NCBI GenBank assembly: GCA_001917135.1
Contig: MNTT01000013.1
Location: 124,001 to 188,000 of the forward strand
Reading direction: 5' to 3'
From: Acetobacter sp. 46_36
Lineage (GTDB): Bacteria > Pseudomonadota > Alphaproteobacteria > RF32 > CAG-239
DNA length: 64,000 nt
Both the position numbers and the translations under genes were made by a program. Shown one piece after another: positions 16,731 to 25,892 of the stretch. Position 1 is the stretch's first letter. Each line of letters starts with the position of its first letter. The notes below the pieces were generated by a model. The model was given only the letters and a program-made list of their open reading frames with translations. It searched no databases and was not told where the DNA came from.

Positions 16731-16775
16731 ATGTTTATATTCAGTCTCGTAGATTTATTCGGGAGGCATATATGA
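16731..16775 (+). CDS. Short upstream ORF (MFIFSLVDLFGRHI)
   Basis: 14 codons between the promoter and the repeat peptide gene; its TGA overlaps the next ATG. The MFIF start recalls the M(S/F)II leader ORFs at 43067, 55729 and 57218, but the -10 spacing differs (14 instead of 21 nt). It has no clear ribosome-binding site, so translation is uncertain. Confidence 0.35.
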   Translation: MFIFSLVDLFGRHI

Positions 16776-17026
16776 GATTGAGAGCGGCGGGAGAGAGGAC
16801 GGCGGCAGGCGGTATGAGCGCGATGGCTGGCGGTGTGAGCTTGATGGTTGGCGGTGTGAGCTCGATGGCGGGCGGAATGAACGCGATGGTTGGCGTTGTG
16901 AGCTCGATGGCGGGCGGAATGAACGCGATGGCTGGCGTTGTGAGCGCGATGGTTGGTATGATGAATGCTGCGGCCGGCGAAAGGGTGGCGGTTCGGCTGA
17001 CGGGTTCTGCGGGAGGGGCGCGATGA
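16772..17026 (+). CDS. Small Gly/Met-rich heptad-repeat peptide
   Basis: 84 aa from ATG 16772, with GGAGG 5 nt upstream. Residues about 14-68 are a seven-residue repeat, alternating GGVSSMA and GGMNAMV types, encoded by 21-bp units in near-perfect 42-bp pairs. The pattern (two Gly, two Met/Val per heptad) could make an amphipathic or membrane-lying helix. Its stop overlaps the permease start (ATGA at 17023-17026), so the two are translationally coupled. No known family is recognised. It may be a leader peptide, a small membrane partner, or a translated minisatellite; the good ribosome site favours real translation. Confidence 0.5.
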   Translation: MRLRAAGERTAAGGMSAMAGGVSLMVGGVSSMAGGMNAMVGVVSSMAGGMNAMAGVVSAMVGMMNAAAGERVAVRLTGSAGGAR

Positions 17027-18339
17027 TTTTCGGCGTTCCGGCGGCGGTGATTGCCAGCGTTATCCTGATTTTGAGCTACGCGGTTCTGTTTTCAGAAAAG
17101 CTGAACCGGGCGGTGGCGGTGATGCTCGGCGCGGCGGCGATGGTGCTGCTCGGCGTTTTGAGCTACGATCAGGCGCTGAAAGGCATTGATTTTAACACTA
17201 TTGCGCTGCTTATCGGCATGATGATTATGGTCGGGATTATGGAAAAATCCGGCGCGTTCCAGTATGCGGCGGTCAAGTCGGCGAAGCTGGTGAAGGCGAA
17301 TCCGCGCGGCATCCTTGCAGTGCTCGGCGTGGTAACCGCGGTGTTGTCGGCGTTTCTGGACAACGTAACGACGGTGCTGCTGATTGTGCCGGTAACGATA
17401 GAAATCACCCGTAAGCTGAAATTAAACCCGTATCCGTTTCTTTTAATGGAGATTTTCTCCTCAAACATCGGCGGTACGGCAACGCTTATCGGCGACCCGC
17501 CGAATATTCTTATCGGCGGCGCCATCGGGCTGTCGTTTACGGATTTTCTTAAAGAGCTGTCGCTGCTGGTGGCGATTAACCTGGCGCTGCTGGTGGCGGC
17601 GTTTGATTTCTTTTTCGGGCGGAAGATGACGGCGACGGCGGCGGCGCGCAACGAGGTTATGAGCATTAACGAGCGCGATACGATTACCGATGCGGGGCTT
17701 CTGATAAAGTCGGCGGCGGTGCTGGGGCTGGTTATTCTCGGCTTTATCGCCGGCGAGCACCTGCATATCGCCAACGGCACAATCGCTCTGTTCGGAGCGG
17801 CGCTTTTAATGATGCTGTATACGCTGGGGCTGCCGCATCAGGAGCGCGACAAACGGGTGGAAGACGCGTTTTCGCTTGTGGACTGGACGACGATTTTCTT
17901 CTTTACGGGGCTGTTTGCGCTGGTGTACGGGCTGGAAGTTACCGGCGTGCTGGAAATGCTCGGGCACAAGGCGCTGCTCCTGGTGGACGGAAGCATTCAG
18001 AAAGCGACGTTTCTGATTTTGTGGTCGTCGGCGGTGCTGTCGGCGGCGATTGACAACATTCCGTTCGTGGCGACGATGATTCCGCTTCTGAAAACGATGG
18101 AAGAGGCGCTGGGCGGGCGCGAGGCGATGATGCCGGTATGGTGGGCGCTGTCCGTCGGGTCGTGCTTCGGCGGCAACGGATCGCTGATTGCGGCTTCGGC
18201 AAACGTTATCGTCGCGGGAATTGCGGCGCGCGAGGGGCATGCGCTGAACTTTCTTAAATTTCTGCTGTGGTCGCTGCCGGTAATGCTTATTTCCATTGCC
18301 ATATCGAGCGCTTACCTTTATATTGTGCACTTTATGTAG
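17023..18339 (+). CDS. ArsB/NhaD-superfamily ion transporter (permease 1)
   Basis: 438 aa with about 11-12 membrane segments. The family motif GGTATLIGDPPNILIG is present, with SAFLDNVTTVLLIVPVT before it and AIDNIPFVATMIPL plus SCFGGNGSLIAASANVIVAG in the second half, the inverted-repeat re-entrant loops of the ion transporter (IT) superfamily. Members move arsenite, Na+/H+, or dicarboxylates; nothing here decides which. A close paralogue lies 267 bp downstream, from tandem duplication. Its start overlaps the heptad peptide gene. Predicted inner-membrane location. Confidence 0.85.
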   Translation: MIFGVPAAVIASVILILSYAVLFSEKLNRAVAVMLGAAAMVLLGVLSYDQALKGIDFNTIALLIGMMIMVGIMEKSGAFQYAAVKSAKLVKANPRGILAVLGVVTAVLSAFLDNVTTVLLIVPVTIEITRKLKLNPYPFLLMEIFSSNIGGTATLIGDPPNILIGGAIGLSFTDFLKELSLLVAINLALLVAAFDFFFGRKMTATAAARNEVMSINERDTITDAGLLIKSAAVLGLVILGFIAGEHLHIANGTIALFGAALLMMLYTLGLPHQERDKRVEDAFSLVDWTTIFFFTGLFALVYGLEVTGVLEMLGHKALLLVDGSIQKATFLILWSSAVLSAAIDNIPFVATMIPLLKTMEEALGGREAMMPVWWALSVGSCFGGNGSLIAASANVIVAGIAAREGHALNFLKFLLWSLPVMLISIAISSAYLYIVHFM

Positions 18340-18413
18340 AGGGAGAAGAAATGGTACGCTTTATACGGCAGGGGGAGAAAAGGCGCGGGGAGCGGCGGAA
18401 GTTCCGGACGAAG

Positions 18414-18528
18414 GAGCAATGGTGCGGCGAGCAACGGTTGGCGAGAGGGACAGCGGAGCAATGGTACGGCGAGCAACGGTTGGCGAGAGGGACGGCGGAG
18501 CAATGGTACGGCGGGCAACGGCGGTGCG
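18414..18528. repeat. 42-bp minisatellite between the two permeases
   Basis: About 2.7 copies of a 42-bp unit starting GAGCAATGGTACGGCGAGCA, at 18414, 18456 and 18498. The reading frame is preserved on the plus strand but has no credible start or match. Confidence 0.8.
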
Positions 18529-18606
18529 GATATGTGCCGGGGCGGCGAGATGGCCCGGGGAGCGGCGGAAGTACCGGACTGATATGAAATGTAAGGGATT
18601 TGACGG

Positions 18607-19938
18607 ATGCAGACGACGGACTTGATTTTCGGCTTTACCCACCAGACAGTCGCGCTGGCGGCGATGGGGCTGTGCTACTTTCTTTTGTTTACGGAAAAGC
18701 TGAACCGGGCAGTGGTTACGCTGCTGGTCGGGGCGGGGCTGGTGCTGTGCGGCGCGGTATCGCAGGAGGCGGCAATCGCGGCGATTGACTTTAACACGAT
18801 TTCGCTTTTGACGGGAATGATGATTATCATCAATATCGCGGAGAGAACCGGCATGTTTCAGTACGTTGCGGTGTGGGGGGCGAAAAAAGTGCGCGCGCAC
18901 CCGCTGGGCATTTTGATTGTCATGGGCTTTGTGACGGCGGTGTTTTCGGCATTTCTGGACAACGTAACGACGGTGCTGCTGGTTGTGCCGGTAACGATGC
19001 AGATTGCCAACAAGCTTGAGGTCAACCCGTATCCGTACCTGCTTATCAATATTTTCGCATCCAATATCGGCGGTACGGCAACACTTATCGGCGACCCGCC
19101 GAACATCCTCATCGGGTCGGCGCTGGAGCTTTCGTTTACGGATTTTCTGTTCCATCTGACGCCGGTGGTGCTGACGATTATGGCGGCAGTGGTCGGCATG
19201 TTTGTCTATTTTTGGAAAGACAGCCTGACGACATCGCTCAAAAACCGCGCGCTGGTGATGAACATTAACGAAAAAGACGCAATTACCGACTTTAAGCTTT
19301 TGAAAAAGGCGCTGTGGGTGCTGGGCATGGTGATGGCGGCGTTTGTGGTCGCGCACGACATCGGGTTTGAAAACGGGTTTATCGCGCTGGCCGGGGCGGC
19401 GGTGATGCTGCTTCTGTATACGATGGGGCTGCCGCATACGCAGAGCGACGAAAAGGTGGAGGATGTGCTGCGGCGCGTGGACTGGACGACGGTGTTCTTT
19501 TTTGTGGGGCTGTTCGTCATTGTCGGGGCGCTGGACGAAAGCGGATTTCTGAAAAAAATGGGCGACTATTTCGTCGGGGTAACCGGCGGAAGCATCAAAA
19601 AGAGCGTGTATGTCATTCTCGGCGTATCGGCGGCGGCATCGGCAGTGGTGGACAACATCCCGTTTGTGGCGACGATGATTCCGACGCTGAAGGCGATGGA
19701 AGAAGCGCTGGGCGGGCGAGAGGCGATGATGCCGGTGTGGTGGGCGCTGTCGCTCGGGGCGTGCCTGGGCGGCAACGGGACGCTTATCGGCGCGTCGGCA
19801 AACGTTATCGTTGCGGGGATTGCGGCGCGCGAGGGGCATCCGATAAGCTTTCTCCGGTTCCTCATCTGGTCGGTGCCGGTGATGCTTTTGAGCGTGGCGA
19901 TGGCCGGGGTGTTTCTGTATCTGGAATATTTTATCTGA
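18607..19938 (+). CDS. ArsB/NhaD-superfamily ion transporter (permease 2)
   Basis: 443-aa paralogue of the preceding permease, with the same landmarks: SAFLDNVTTVLLVVPVTMQI, GGTATLIGDPPNILIG, VVDNIPFVATMIPTL and ACLGGNGTLIGASANVIVAG. The N-terminus differs (MQTTDLIFGFTHQTVALAA). Conservation is strongest in the two re-entrant loops and in EEALGGREAMMPVWWALS. The two genes probably arose by tandem duplication and may now differ in substrate or cation. The start has a weak upstream AAGGGA. It may be read from the upstream promoter or its own; no clear promoter is seen in the repeat-filled gap. Confidence 0.85.
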   Translation: MQTTDLIFGFTHQTVALAAMGLCYFLLFTEKLNRAVVTLLVGAGLVLCGAVSQEAAIAAIDFNTISLLTGMMIIINIAERTGMFQYVAVWGAKKVRAHPLGILIVMGFVTAVFSAFLDNVTTVLLVVPVTMQIANKLEVNPYPYLLINIFASNIGGTATLIGDPPNILIGSALELSFTDFLFHLTPVVLTIMAAVVGMFVYFWKDSLTTSLKNRALVMNINEKDAITDFKLLKKALWVLGMVMAAFVVAHDIGFENGFIALAGAAVMLLLYTMGLPHTQSDEKVEDVLRRVDWTTVFFFVGLFVIVGALDESGFLKKMGDYFVGVTGGSIKKSVYVILGVSAAASAVVDNIPFVATMIPTLKAMEEALGGREAMMPVWWALSLGACLGGNGTLIGASANVIVAGIAAREGHPISFLRFLIWSVPVMLLSVAMAGVFLYLEYFI

Positions 19939-20121
19939 GGCGGACGACTGGCGGCGAACCGTGCGTCCGAACAGGCGGCGGGCAGAGCGGACGACAGGTG
20001 GTTGGCAGAGTGAGTGAACGGGGGCAAACAGAGCGGACGGCAGGCGGCAGCCGGGGATTGCCGCGGTGCAGAAATGGCCGGGAGAACGGCAAAATCCGGT
20101 TGAAAGGCAGTTTAAAGGGCT

Positions 20122-20149
20122 TGACAACCGTTTGCGGGCGAATATTCTG
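20122..20149 (+). promoter_or_regulatory. opgGH promoter
   Basis: -35 TTGACA (20122-20127), 16-nt spacer, -10 TATTCT (20144-20149). Just downstream are ATACC-GGTAA-GGTAT (about 20162-20176) and another AATACC, a possible operator. Confidence 0.7.
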
Positions 20150-20212
20150 CCATCAGGTAAATACCGGTAAGGTATTGGCAAATACCATAAATTGGAATAT
20201 GAGGGAGATATG

Positions 20213-21793
20213 ATGAAACGGAATCTTATTTTCGGCATTGCAGTGGCTGCGTGTCTGGCCGCGGCGGGATATTACGCCTATGACCGCGCGCAGGGGAGAA
20301 AAGCTTTAATCGAGGCGGAAGAAGAAGTTACCGCGCCGGGGGAATTTTCGTTTAAGAAACTGCGGCAGAAAGCGCAGGCGATGGCGGCAACCCCGTACCA
20401 AAAGCCGGCAGAACTGCCGTCGGGAAAATTCCGCGGGCTCGACTATGACGAATACCGCGACATCCGCTTCAAACCCGCGGACGGGCCGTGGGCAAAGAAC
20501 AAGCTGAAGTTTGACCTGCAGCTGTTCCATGTCGGCGGGATGTTTACGGCGCCGGTGGCGGTTAACGAGATTATCGACCGCAAGGCGGTGCCGCTGACAT
20601 ATCATCCGGAATTTTTCGACTACGGCAAGAACGAGATTTCGCCCAAGGATTTTGAGGAAGTCCGGGGCGGCGGCTATGCCGGGTTCCGCCTGCATTATCC
20701 GCTGAACAGCCTGACGTATCTTGACGAAGTGGTTTCTTTTCTGGGCGCGAGCTATTTCCGCGCGCTGGGGCAGGGGCACAAGTACGGGCTTTCCGCCCGC
20801 GGGCTGGCGATTGACACGGCGTCGATGAAAGGCGAGGAGTTTCCGGCGTTTACGGAGTTCTATATCCAGAAGCCGCGCCGCAATGCCCGCGAGATAAAGA
20901 TTTTTGCGGTGCTGGACAGCCCGAGCGCGGCGGGGGCGTACCGTTTTACGCTCAAACCGGGCAAGGATACGGTAATGGACGTCGATGCGGCGCTTTATTT
21001 CCGCAAGCCGGTGGAGAAGCTCGGCATCGCGCCGCTGACCTCGATGTACCTGTTCGGCGAAAATACCAAGAACCGCTTTGACGACTATCGTCCCGAAGTG
21101 CATGACAGCGACGGGCTTTTGATGCACAACGGCGCCGGCGAGTGGCTGTGGCGGCCGCTGGACAATGCGAAGTTTCTGCGCGTCAGTTCGTTTGAGGACA
21201 ACAATCCGTCCGGTTTCGGGCTGATGCAGCGCGACAGGTCGCTGGAGCATTATCTGGATTTTGAGGCCAACTATCACGAGCGGCCGAGCGTCTGGGTCGA
21301 GCCGGCGGGCGACTGGGGCAAAGGGACGGTGCAGCTGGTGGAAATCCCGTCGCAGCAGGAAATCCACGACAATGTGGTCGCATACTGGATTCCGGCGGAA
21401 AAAGTCGAAACCGGCAGAGAATACCGCTTTAAGTACCGTCTGCACTGGACGGACGACGTGGACGGCGAAGACGTTGAGGCGCGCGTGGCGGCGACTTATA
21501 CCGGCGTCGGCGGCGTGATGGGCGTTCTGGGCAATACGGGGCGCAAGTTTGCAGTTGAATTTACCGGCAGCAGGCTGCGGCGTTATTTCGGCAACGGCGA
21601 GCTGGAAATCGAGGCGAGCGCGTCGGAAGGCGAAATCAAGCGCGCGCATCTGGAATACAGCACCGTGTCCAAAGGCGTTATCGCGTATGTCGACTTTGAG
21701 CCGGACGGCAAGACTTCCGAGCTGAGAATTGCGCTCAAACGCGAAGGGGAGATTATTTCCGAAGTCTGGACGTATCAGTGGCTGCCGCAATAG
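20213..21793 (+). CDS. opgG: Periplasmic glucan biosynthesis protein OpgG/MdoG
   Basis: 526 aa. ATG 20213 is favoured over 20210 because AGGGAG ends 5 nt before it. The N-terminus MKRNLIFGIAVAACLAAAGY is a signal peptide or anchor. The MdoG domain follows: PAELPSGKFRGLDYDEYRDIRF, FRLHYPLNS, VSFLGASYFRALGQGHKYGLSARGLAIDT, EGEEFPAFTEFYI-like segments and WRPLDNAKFLRVSSF, ending in an Ig-like domain. OpgG modifies or releases the beta-glucan backbone in the periplasm (beta-1,2-glucanase/branching role). The opgH gene starts 8 nt after its stop, one operon. Length is typical of the family. Confidence 0.95.
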   Translation: MKRNLIFGIAVAACLAAAGYYAYDRAQGRKALIEAEEEVTAPGEFSFKKLRQKAQAMAATPYQKPAELPSGKFRGLDYDEYRDIRFKPADGPWAKNKLKFDLQLFHVGGMFTAPVAVNEIIDRKAVPLTYHPEFFDYGKNEISPKDFEEVRGGGYAGFRLHYPLNSLTYLDEVVSFLGASYFRALGQGHKYGLSARGLAIDTASMKGEEFPAFTEFYIQKPRRNAREIKIFAVLDSPSAAGAYRFTLKPGKDTVMDVDAALYFRKPVEKLGIAPLTSMYLFGENTKNRFDDYRPEVHDSDGLLMHNGAGEWLWRPLDNAKFLRVSSFEDNNPSGFGLMQRDRSLEHYLDFEANYHERPSVWVEPAGDWGKGTVQLVEIPSQQEIHDNVVAYWIPAEKVETGREYRFKYRLHWTDDVDGEDVEARVAATYTGVGGVMGVLGNTGRKFAVEFTGSRLRRYFGNGELEIEASASEGEIKRAHLEYSTVSKGVIAYVDFEPDGKTSELRIALKREGEIISEVWTYQWLPQ

Positions 21794-21801
21794 GAGGGGA
21801 A

Positions 21802-24204
21802 ATGACCGCATCGGAAGACATTGACAACCTGGTTATCGTGCCGCCGGAAAAACCGCTGAAAATGCGGGCGCAGCCGATTATGCCGCCGCGGGTCAAGCGT
21901 ATGTGGCAAAAACTGTGGCTGAAGCCGCGGGAAGAGCGGCGCGAGGCAGACAGGGGGCGGAACGGTGCCGGCGCGAGGGAGCATGCGGGCAGCGGCGCGG
22001 GCGACGGCAGGAACCGCCCGGCGCTGCGGCCGTGGTATGGCGCGGAATATGCGATGCTGGTGCACAGGCGCCGGCGGCTGCTTTCGACACTGGTCATCGT
22101 TACGGTGGCGCTGGGACTGCTTAAGTGGGCGGCGGCGATGCCTTCGGACATTACGGTTTGGACGCGGGCGGCGGTAATTGTGCTGTTTGTGCTGACGTTC
22201 GGGTGGATTGCGCTTTATTTTTGGTCGAGCATTCTGGGATTTTCGCAGCTGTTGAAAAGGGCAAGGATGCCGGGGATAACGTATCCTGCCGACGTTGAAG
22301 CGGCGTTGGATGCTGAGGCAGGCATTGCGGCGGACGACCTGCGGGCGCGGCAGAACCCGGCGGCGCCGAAAGTGCGGGAGATGGCTTCCTTTATTAAGGC
22401 GAAGACAGCGGTGCTGATGCCGATTTACAACGAAGAGCCGGCGCAGGTGATGGCGCGGCTGCTGGCTATCGGCGAAGATTTGCAACAGGCGGGCGCAGGC
22501 GGCAGGTTTGATATTTTTGTTCTGAGCGATACGACGAATCCGAAAATCTGGGTCAAGGAAGAGAAAATCTGGCTGGAGGCAAAGCGGATTTTGGAAAGCG
22601 GCAGTTTCGGCGCGGAGAGCCGTTCGGATACGGAAGCAGCCGGGAGGAGCGGCGGAACTGCCGGCGGCGCGGGGCTGCATATCTATTACCGGCGGCGGGC
22701 GCAGAATACGGCGCGCAAGTCCGGCAACATCGAGGATTTCTGCAACCGATGGGGGGCAGAATATGACTTTATGCTGGTGCTGGACGCCGACAGCCTGATG
22801 ACGGCGGAAACGATTGTCAAAATGGCGCGGCTGATGGAAGCAAACCCGCATGCGGGGATTATCCAGGCGTCGCCGCAGATGGTCAATTCCACGAGCATGT
22901 TTGCGCGGATGCAGCAGTTTGCGGGCAAGGTTGCGGGGCCGGTGGTCGGTGCCGGGCTGGCATACTGGCAGGCGGGCAACAGCAACTACTGGGGGCATAA
23001 CGCGATTATCCGCACGCGGGCGTTTATCGACTGCTGCGGGCTGCCGAAACTCAAAGGCAAAGGGCCGTTCGGCGGCTTTATCCTGAGCCACGACTTTGTC
23101 GAGGCGGCGCTGATTGCGCGCGGCGGCTGGTCGGCGTGGCTGCTGCCGGAGTTGAAAGGCAGCTATGAGGAATGTCCGCCGTCGATGATTGATTTTGCGG
23201 CGCGCGACCGGCGCTGGTGCCAGGGCAATTTGCAGCATATCAAGGTGCTGATTTCGCGCGGGCTGCATCCGGTGAGCCGCGTGCATTTTCTGACCGGGAT
23301 TATGTCGTATCTGTCATCGCCGCTGTGGCTGCTGTTTCTGCTGGCGGGGCTGTCGATGGTGTTGTTCCGCGAGTTCATTCCGCCGCAGTATTTCGGGCAG
23401 ACGTATTCGCTGTTTCCGAACTGGCCGGTGTTTGACAAATATGGCACTATCGGGCTGTTCGTACTGTCGATGGCGATGCTGCTGGTGCCGAAATTTCTGG
23501 GGCTGGCGGCGTATCTTAAAGGTAATGCCGGGAAAAATGGCAGAACGGACGGCGTTTGCGGATATGTGCGGTCTGCATGGAACGCGGGCAAAAGCCTGGG
23601 GCTGGAAATCGTGGTGTCGACTTTAATGGCACCGGTGATGATGCTGTTTCAGAGCAAATTTGTGTTTGACATCCTGCGCGGCAAGTCGGTGGGGTGGAAC
23701 GCGCAGAACCGCGGCGACGAGGGAACGAGCTGGCAGACGGCCTGGCAAATCCACAAATGGCATACGGTGCTCGGCGCGGTAACGGCGCTGGTGGTCTGGA
23801 AATATGCGCATGTCCTGTTCTGGTGGCTGCTGCCGATTACGCTGGGACTGGTTTTGGTGGTACCGCTGTCGGTCATCAGTTCGCGGGTCAGTGCCGGACG
23901 GTGGCTGAGGGAACGCGGGTGGTTTGTCATTCCTGAAGAAATCTGCGAACCGAAAGTGCTGGCGCGGGCGAAATACTGGGCTGGTATTCTGGCGCCTTTT
24001 GAAGCGGGGAACGGCGGGCTGGCGATGCTGCAAAACGACCGGACGCTGCGGATGCTGCACTGCCGGATGCTGCCGGTAAACGGGCCGGCGCCGGAGTTTG
24101 CGCCCGAGGTGGCGGAAACGGCTGATGCCAAACTGGCGGACGGCAGGCTTGACGACCTGACGCGGGATGAGGAGATGTGGGCGCTGTATGAGCGCGCGTG
24201 TTAA
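21802..24204 (+). CDS. opgH: Glucan biosynthesis glucosyltransferase OpgH/MdoH
   Basis: 800-aa inner-membrane GT2 enzyme that polymerises UDP-glucose into the linear beta-1,2 backbone of osmoregulated periplasmic glucans and exports it. N-terminal cytoplasmic region and two membrane helices (ALGLLKWAA, AVIVLFVLTFGWIALYF), then the GT domain: VLMPIYNEEPAQV, LVLDADSLM (DxD), ILSHDFVEAALIARGGW (TED-like) and DRRWCQGNLQH (Q/RxxRW). C-terminal helices with PLWLLFLLAGLS and others follow. AGGAGGGG precedes ATG 21802. A 25-30 aa insert of Gly/Ala-Ser around residue 270 looks lineage-specific. The spacer after it (24205-24460) is GC-rich with partial repeats and no gene. Confidence 0.95.
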   Translation: MTASEDIDNLVIVPPEKPLKMRAQPIMPPRVKRMWQKLWLKPREERREADRGRNGAGAREHAGSGAGDGRNRPALRPWYGAEYAMLVHRRRRLLSTLVIVTVALGLLKWAAAMPSDITVWTRAAVIVLFVLTFGWIALYFWSSILGFSQLLKRARMPGITYPADVEAALDAEAGIAADDLRARQNPAAPKVREMASFIKAKTAVLMPIYNEEPAQVMARLLAIGEDLQQAGAGGRFDIFVLSDTTNPKIWVKEEKIWLEAKRILESGSFGAESRSDTEAAGRSGGTAGGAGLHIYYRRRAQNTARKSGNIEDFCNRWGAEYDFMLVLDADSLMTAETIVKMARLMEANPHAGIIQASPQMVNSTSMFARMQQFAGKVAGPVVGAGLAYWQAGNSNYWGHNAIIRTRAFIDCCGLPKLKGKGPFGGFILSHDFVEAALIARGGWSAWLLPELKGSYEECPPSMIDFAARDRRWCQGNLQHIKVLISRGLHPVSRVHFLTGIMSYLSSPLWLLFLLAGLSMVLFREFIPPQYFGQTYSLFPNWPVFDKYGTIGLFVLSMAMLLVPKFLGLAAYLKGNAGKNGRTDGVCGYVRSAWNAGKSLGLEIVVSTLMAPVMMLFQSKFVFDILRGKSVGWNAQNRGDEGTSWQTAWQIHKWHTVLGAVTALVVWKYAHVLFWWLLPITLGLVLVVPLSVISSRVSAGRWLRERGWFVIPEEICEPKVLARAKYWAGILAPFEAGNGGLAMLQNDRTLRMLHCRMLPVNGPAPEFAPEVAETADAKLADGRLDDLTRDEEMWALYERAC

Positions 24205-24460
24205 ATGAGAGCTGCAGCCAGCCGAAACGTGCGAAAAACCGCGGCCGGTGAGGGCGGAGAAGGCAGCGGCTGATAATGGCCGCAGCCGGCAGGGCGGCAG
24301 GCGGCCAGCGAGTGGATGCGTGTTGAACGAAAACCGCGGTCGGTGAGGGCGTATTGAGCGTGAGAAGAGAGCGCGGCGGCAGAAATTCTTTTCGGCAGGC
24401 GTCTGGCTGAATGGCCGGCAGGGCGGGTGCAGGTACCTGCGCGGGAGCAGGAAGTTTGTT

Positions 24461-25024
24461 TTACCGCACTTTCAGATATTCGGGGTCGACCCTTACGAAC
24501 GTAAAACGGGCGGCACCGTAAAAATAGGCTTTGGCGCGGCTTATTTTCAGCCCCGGGGGCATTTCAAGCAGTTCCATTTTGGCGGTTTCAACGATGATTA
24601 TGGCATCGTCCGTGAGCCAGCCCTTTTCAAAAAGTTTGGAGAGGGTAAGAACCGACAGTTCCATATTGTACGGCGCGTCCATAAAAACAAGGTTAAACTG
24701 TCTGGCGGCGGGCGGCAGGCGGCGGACGTCTTTCTGTATATAGGAAAGTTTCGGCAGGCGGCAGGCGGCGGCATTCTTTTTGACCAGTTCCAAATCTATG
24801 TCGATGAATGTTACCGAGCGGGCGCCGCGGGATGCTGCTTCCAGGCCGATGGCTCCGGTTCCGGCAAAAACGTCAAGAAAATCATATTCGGAAAGCGGCG
24901 CGGGAAGCATGGATTCCAGAATGTTGAAGAGTGCTTCGCGCGCGCGGTCGGAAGTGGGGCGGATGCGGTCGTTTTTCGGGGCGAAAAGCTTTTTGCCGCG
25001 GCGGGTGCCGGAAATTATGCGCAT
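24461..25024 (-). CDS. rsmD: 16S rRNA (guanine-966-N2)-methyltransferase RsmD
   Basis: 187 aa from ATG 25024 (MRIISGTRRGKKLFAP). SAM-binding motif I is FLDVFAGTGAIGLEAASRGA, with TFIDIDLE (acidic ribose-binding residue) next. PTSDRAREALFNIL is the conserved RsmD signature. The catalytic motif, usually (N/D)PPY/F, reads DAPYN here (LVFMDAPYN), a Pro-to-Ala change at its second position. It methylates G966 in 30S assembly. The start lies 10 bp inside the rluB 3' end, so translational coupling is likely. The DAPY variant may still be active. Confidence 0.9.
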   Translation of the reverse strand: MRIISGTRRGKKLFAPKNDRIRPTSDRAREALFNILESMLPAPLSEYDFLDVFAGTGAIGLEAASRGARSVTFIDIDLELVKKNAAACRLPKLSYIQKDVRRLPPAARQFNLVFMDAPYNMELSVLTLSKLFEKGWLTDDAIIIVETAKMELLEMPPGLKISRAKAYFYGAARFTFVRVDPEYLKVR

Positions 25025-25875
25025 GAGGTCGTGCCTCCGGTACCGGTACGGTTGCGGGAACGGGGGGACGCGGCCGTATCGGCCTCGAGCCACAGGCTGC
25101 CGAGCTGTTCGCGCAGCGTTTTCTGCGGAACCTCGCGGACTTCTCCGGGTTTTAGCGAACCAAGCTGAAACGGGCCGTAGGACAGGCGTATCAAACGGGC
25201 GACTTCCAGGCCGACGGAGGCCATAAGTTTGCGGATTTCACGGTTTTTGCCTTCGGTTAGCGAAACGGTGAGCCAGGCGTTGGTGGCGGTACGGGAGGCC
25301 GGGGCGGTTTCCGGCACTGCCGCGGCAGTGCCATTGCGAACCGGCGCAGCGGCGGGTTTGGGGCGGCTGTCTATGGTGATTTTGCAGGGACCGTAAGCGA
25401 TACCGTCGACGGTGGCGCCTTTTTCGAGCTTTTTCAGGCGGCGTTCGTCCAAAAAGCCATGAACTTTGACTTTGTAGCGGCGGCTCCAGCCGTTGGATGG
25501 GAGTTCCAGCGCGCGGGAAAGCCCGCCGTCGTTGGTCAGCAGGAGCAGCCCTTCGGAATTGAGGTCGAGCCTTCCGACGGAGATGACGCGCGGCAGGCCG
25601 GCGGGAAGGTGCGCAAAAACGGTGTCGCGCCCTTTTTCGTCTTTGTGGGAGGTAACGAGCCCGGCAGGCTTGTGGTAGAGCCAAAGGCGGGTTTTGTCTT
25701 TCGATTTGATTCTTTCACCGTCGAAGAGCACGGTTTCGGAGCCGTCGACCAGAAAGGTCGGCGCGGCTACGGTTTCGCCGTTGACGGTGATGCGCCCCTG
25801 TTTTATCAGTTCTTCGGCTTCGCGGCGGGAGCAGACGCCGGAGCGGGCCAGAAATTTTGCTATGCGTTCGGGCAT
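25015..25875 (-). CDS. rluB: Ribosomal large-subunit pseudouridine synthase (RluB/RsuA family)
   Basis: 286 aa. An N-terminal S4 RNA-binding domain (RIAKFLARSGVCSRREAEEL) is followed by the pseudouridine synthase core with the catalytic Asp in VGRLDLNSEGLLLLTNDG and a KNREIRKLMASVGLEVARLIR end typical of RluB/E/F. It probably modifies U2605 of 23S rRNA; the family also includes RsuA, so the exact target is inferred. A 30-aa Ala/Pro insert lies near residue 190. It is upstream of and overlaps rsmD. The 5' spacer contains a tandem minisatellite. Confidence 0.88.
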   Translation of the reverse strand: MPERIAKFLARSGVCSRREAEELIKQGRITVNGETVAAPTFLVDGSETVLFDGERIKSKDKTRLWLYHKPAGLVTSHKDEKGRDTVFAHLPAGLPRVISVGRLDLNSEGLLLLTNDGGLSRALELPSNGWSRRYKVKVHGFLDERRLKKLEKGATVDGIAYGPCKITIDSRPKPAAAPVRNGTAAAVPETAPASRTATNAWLTVSLTEGKNREIRKLMASVGLEVARLIRLSYGPFQLGSLKPGEVREVPQKTLREQLGSLWLEADTAASPRSRNRTGTGGTTSCA

Positions 25876-25892
25876 TTAAGGTTCCTTATTTG

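Noticed and set aside
18361..20238. 625-codon minus-strand frame over the second permease
   Set aside because: Antisense shadow of permease 2 and of a minisatellite.
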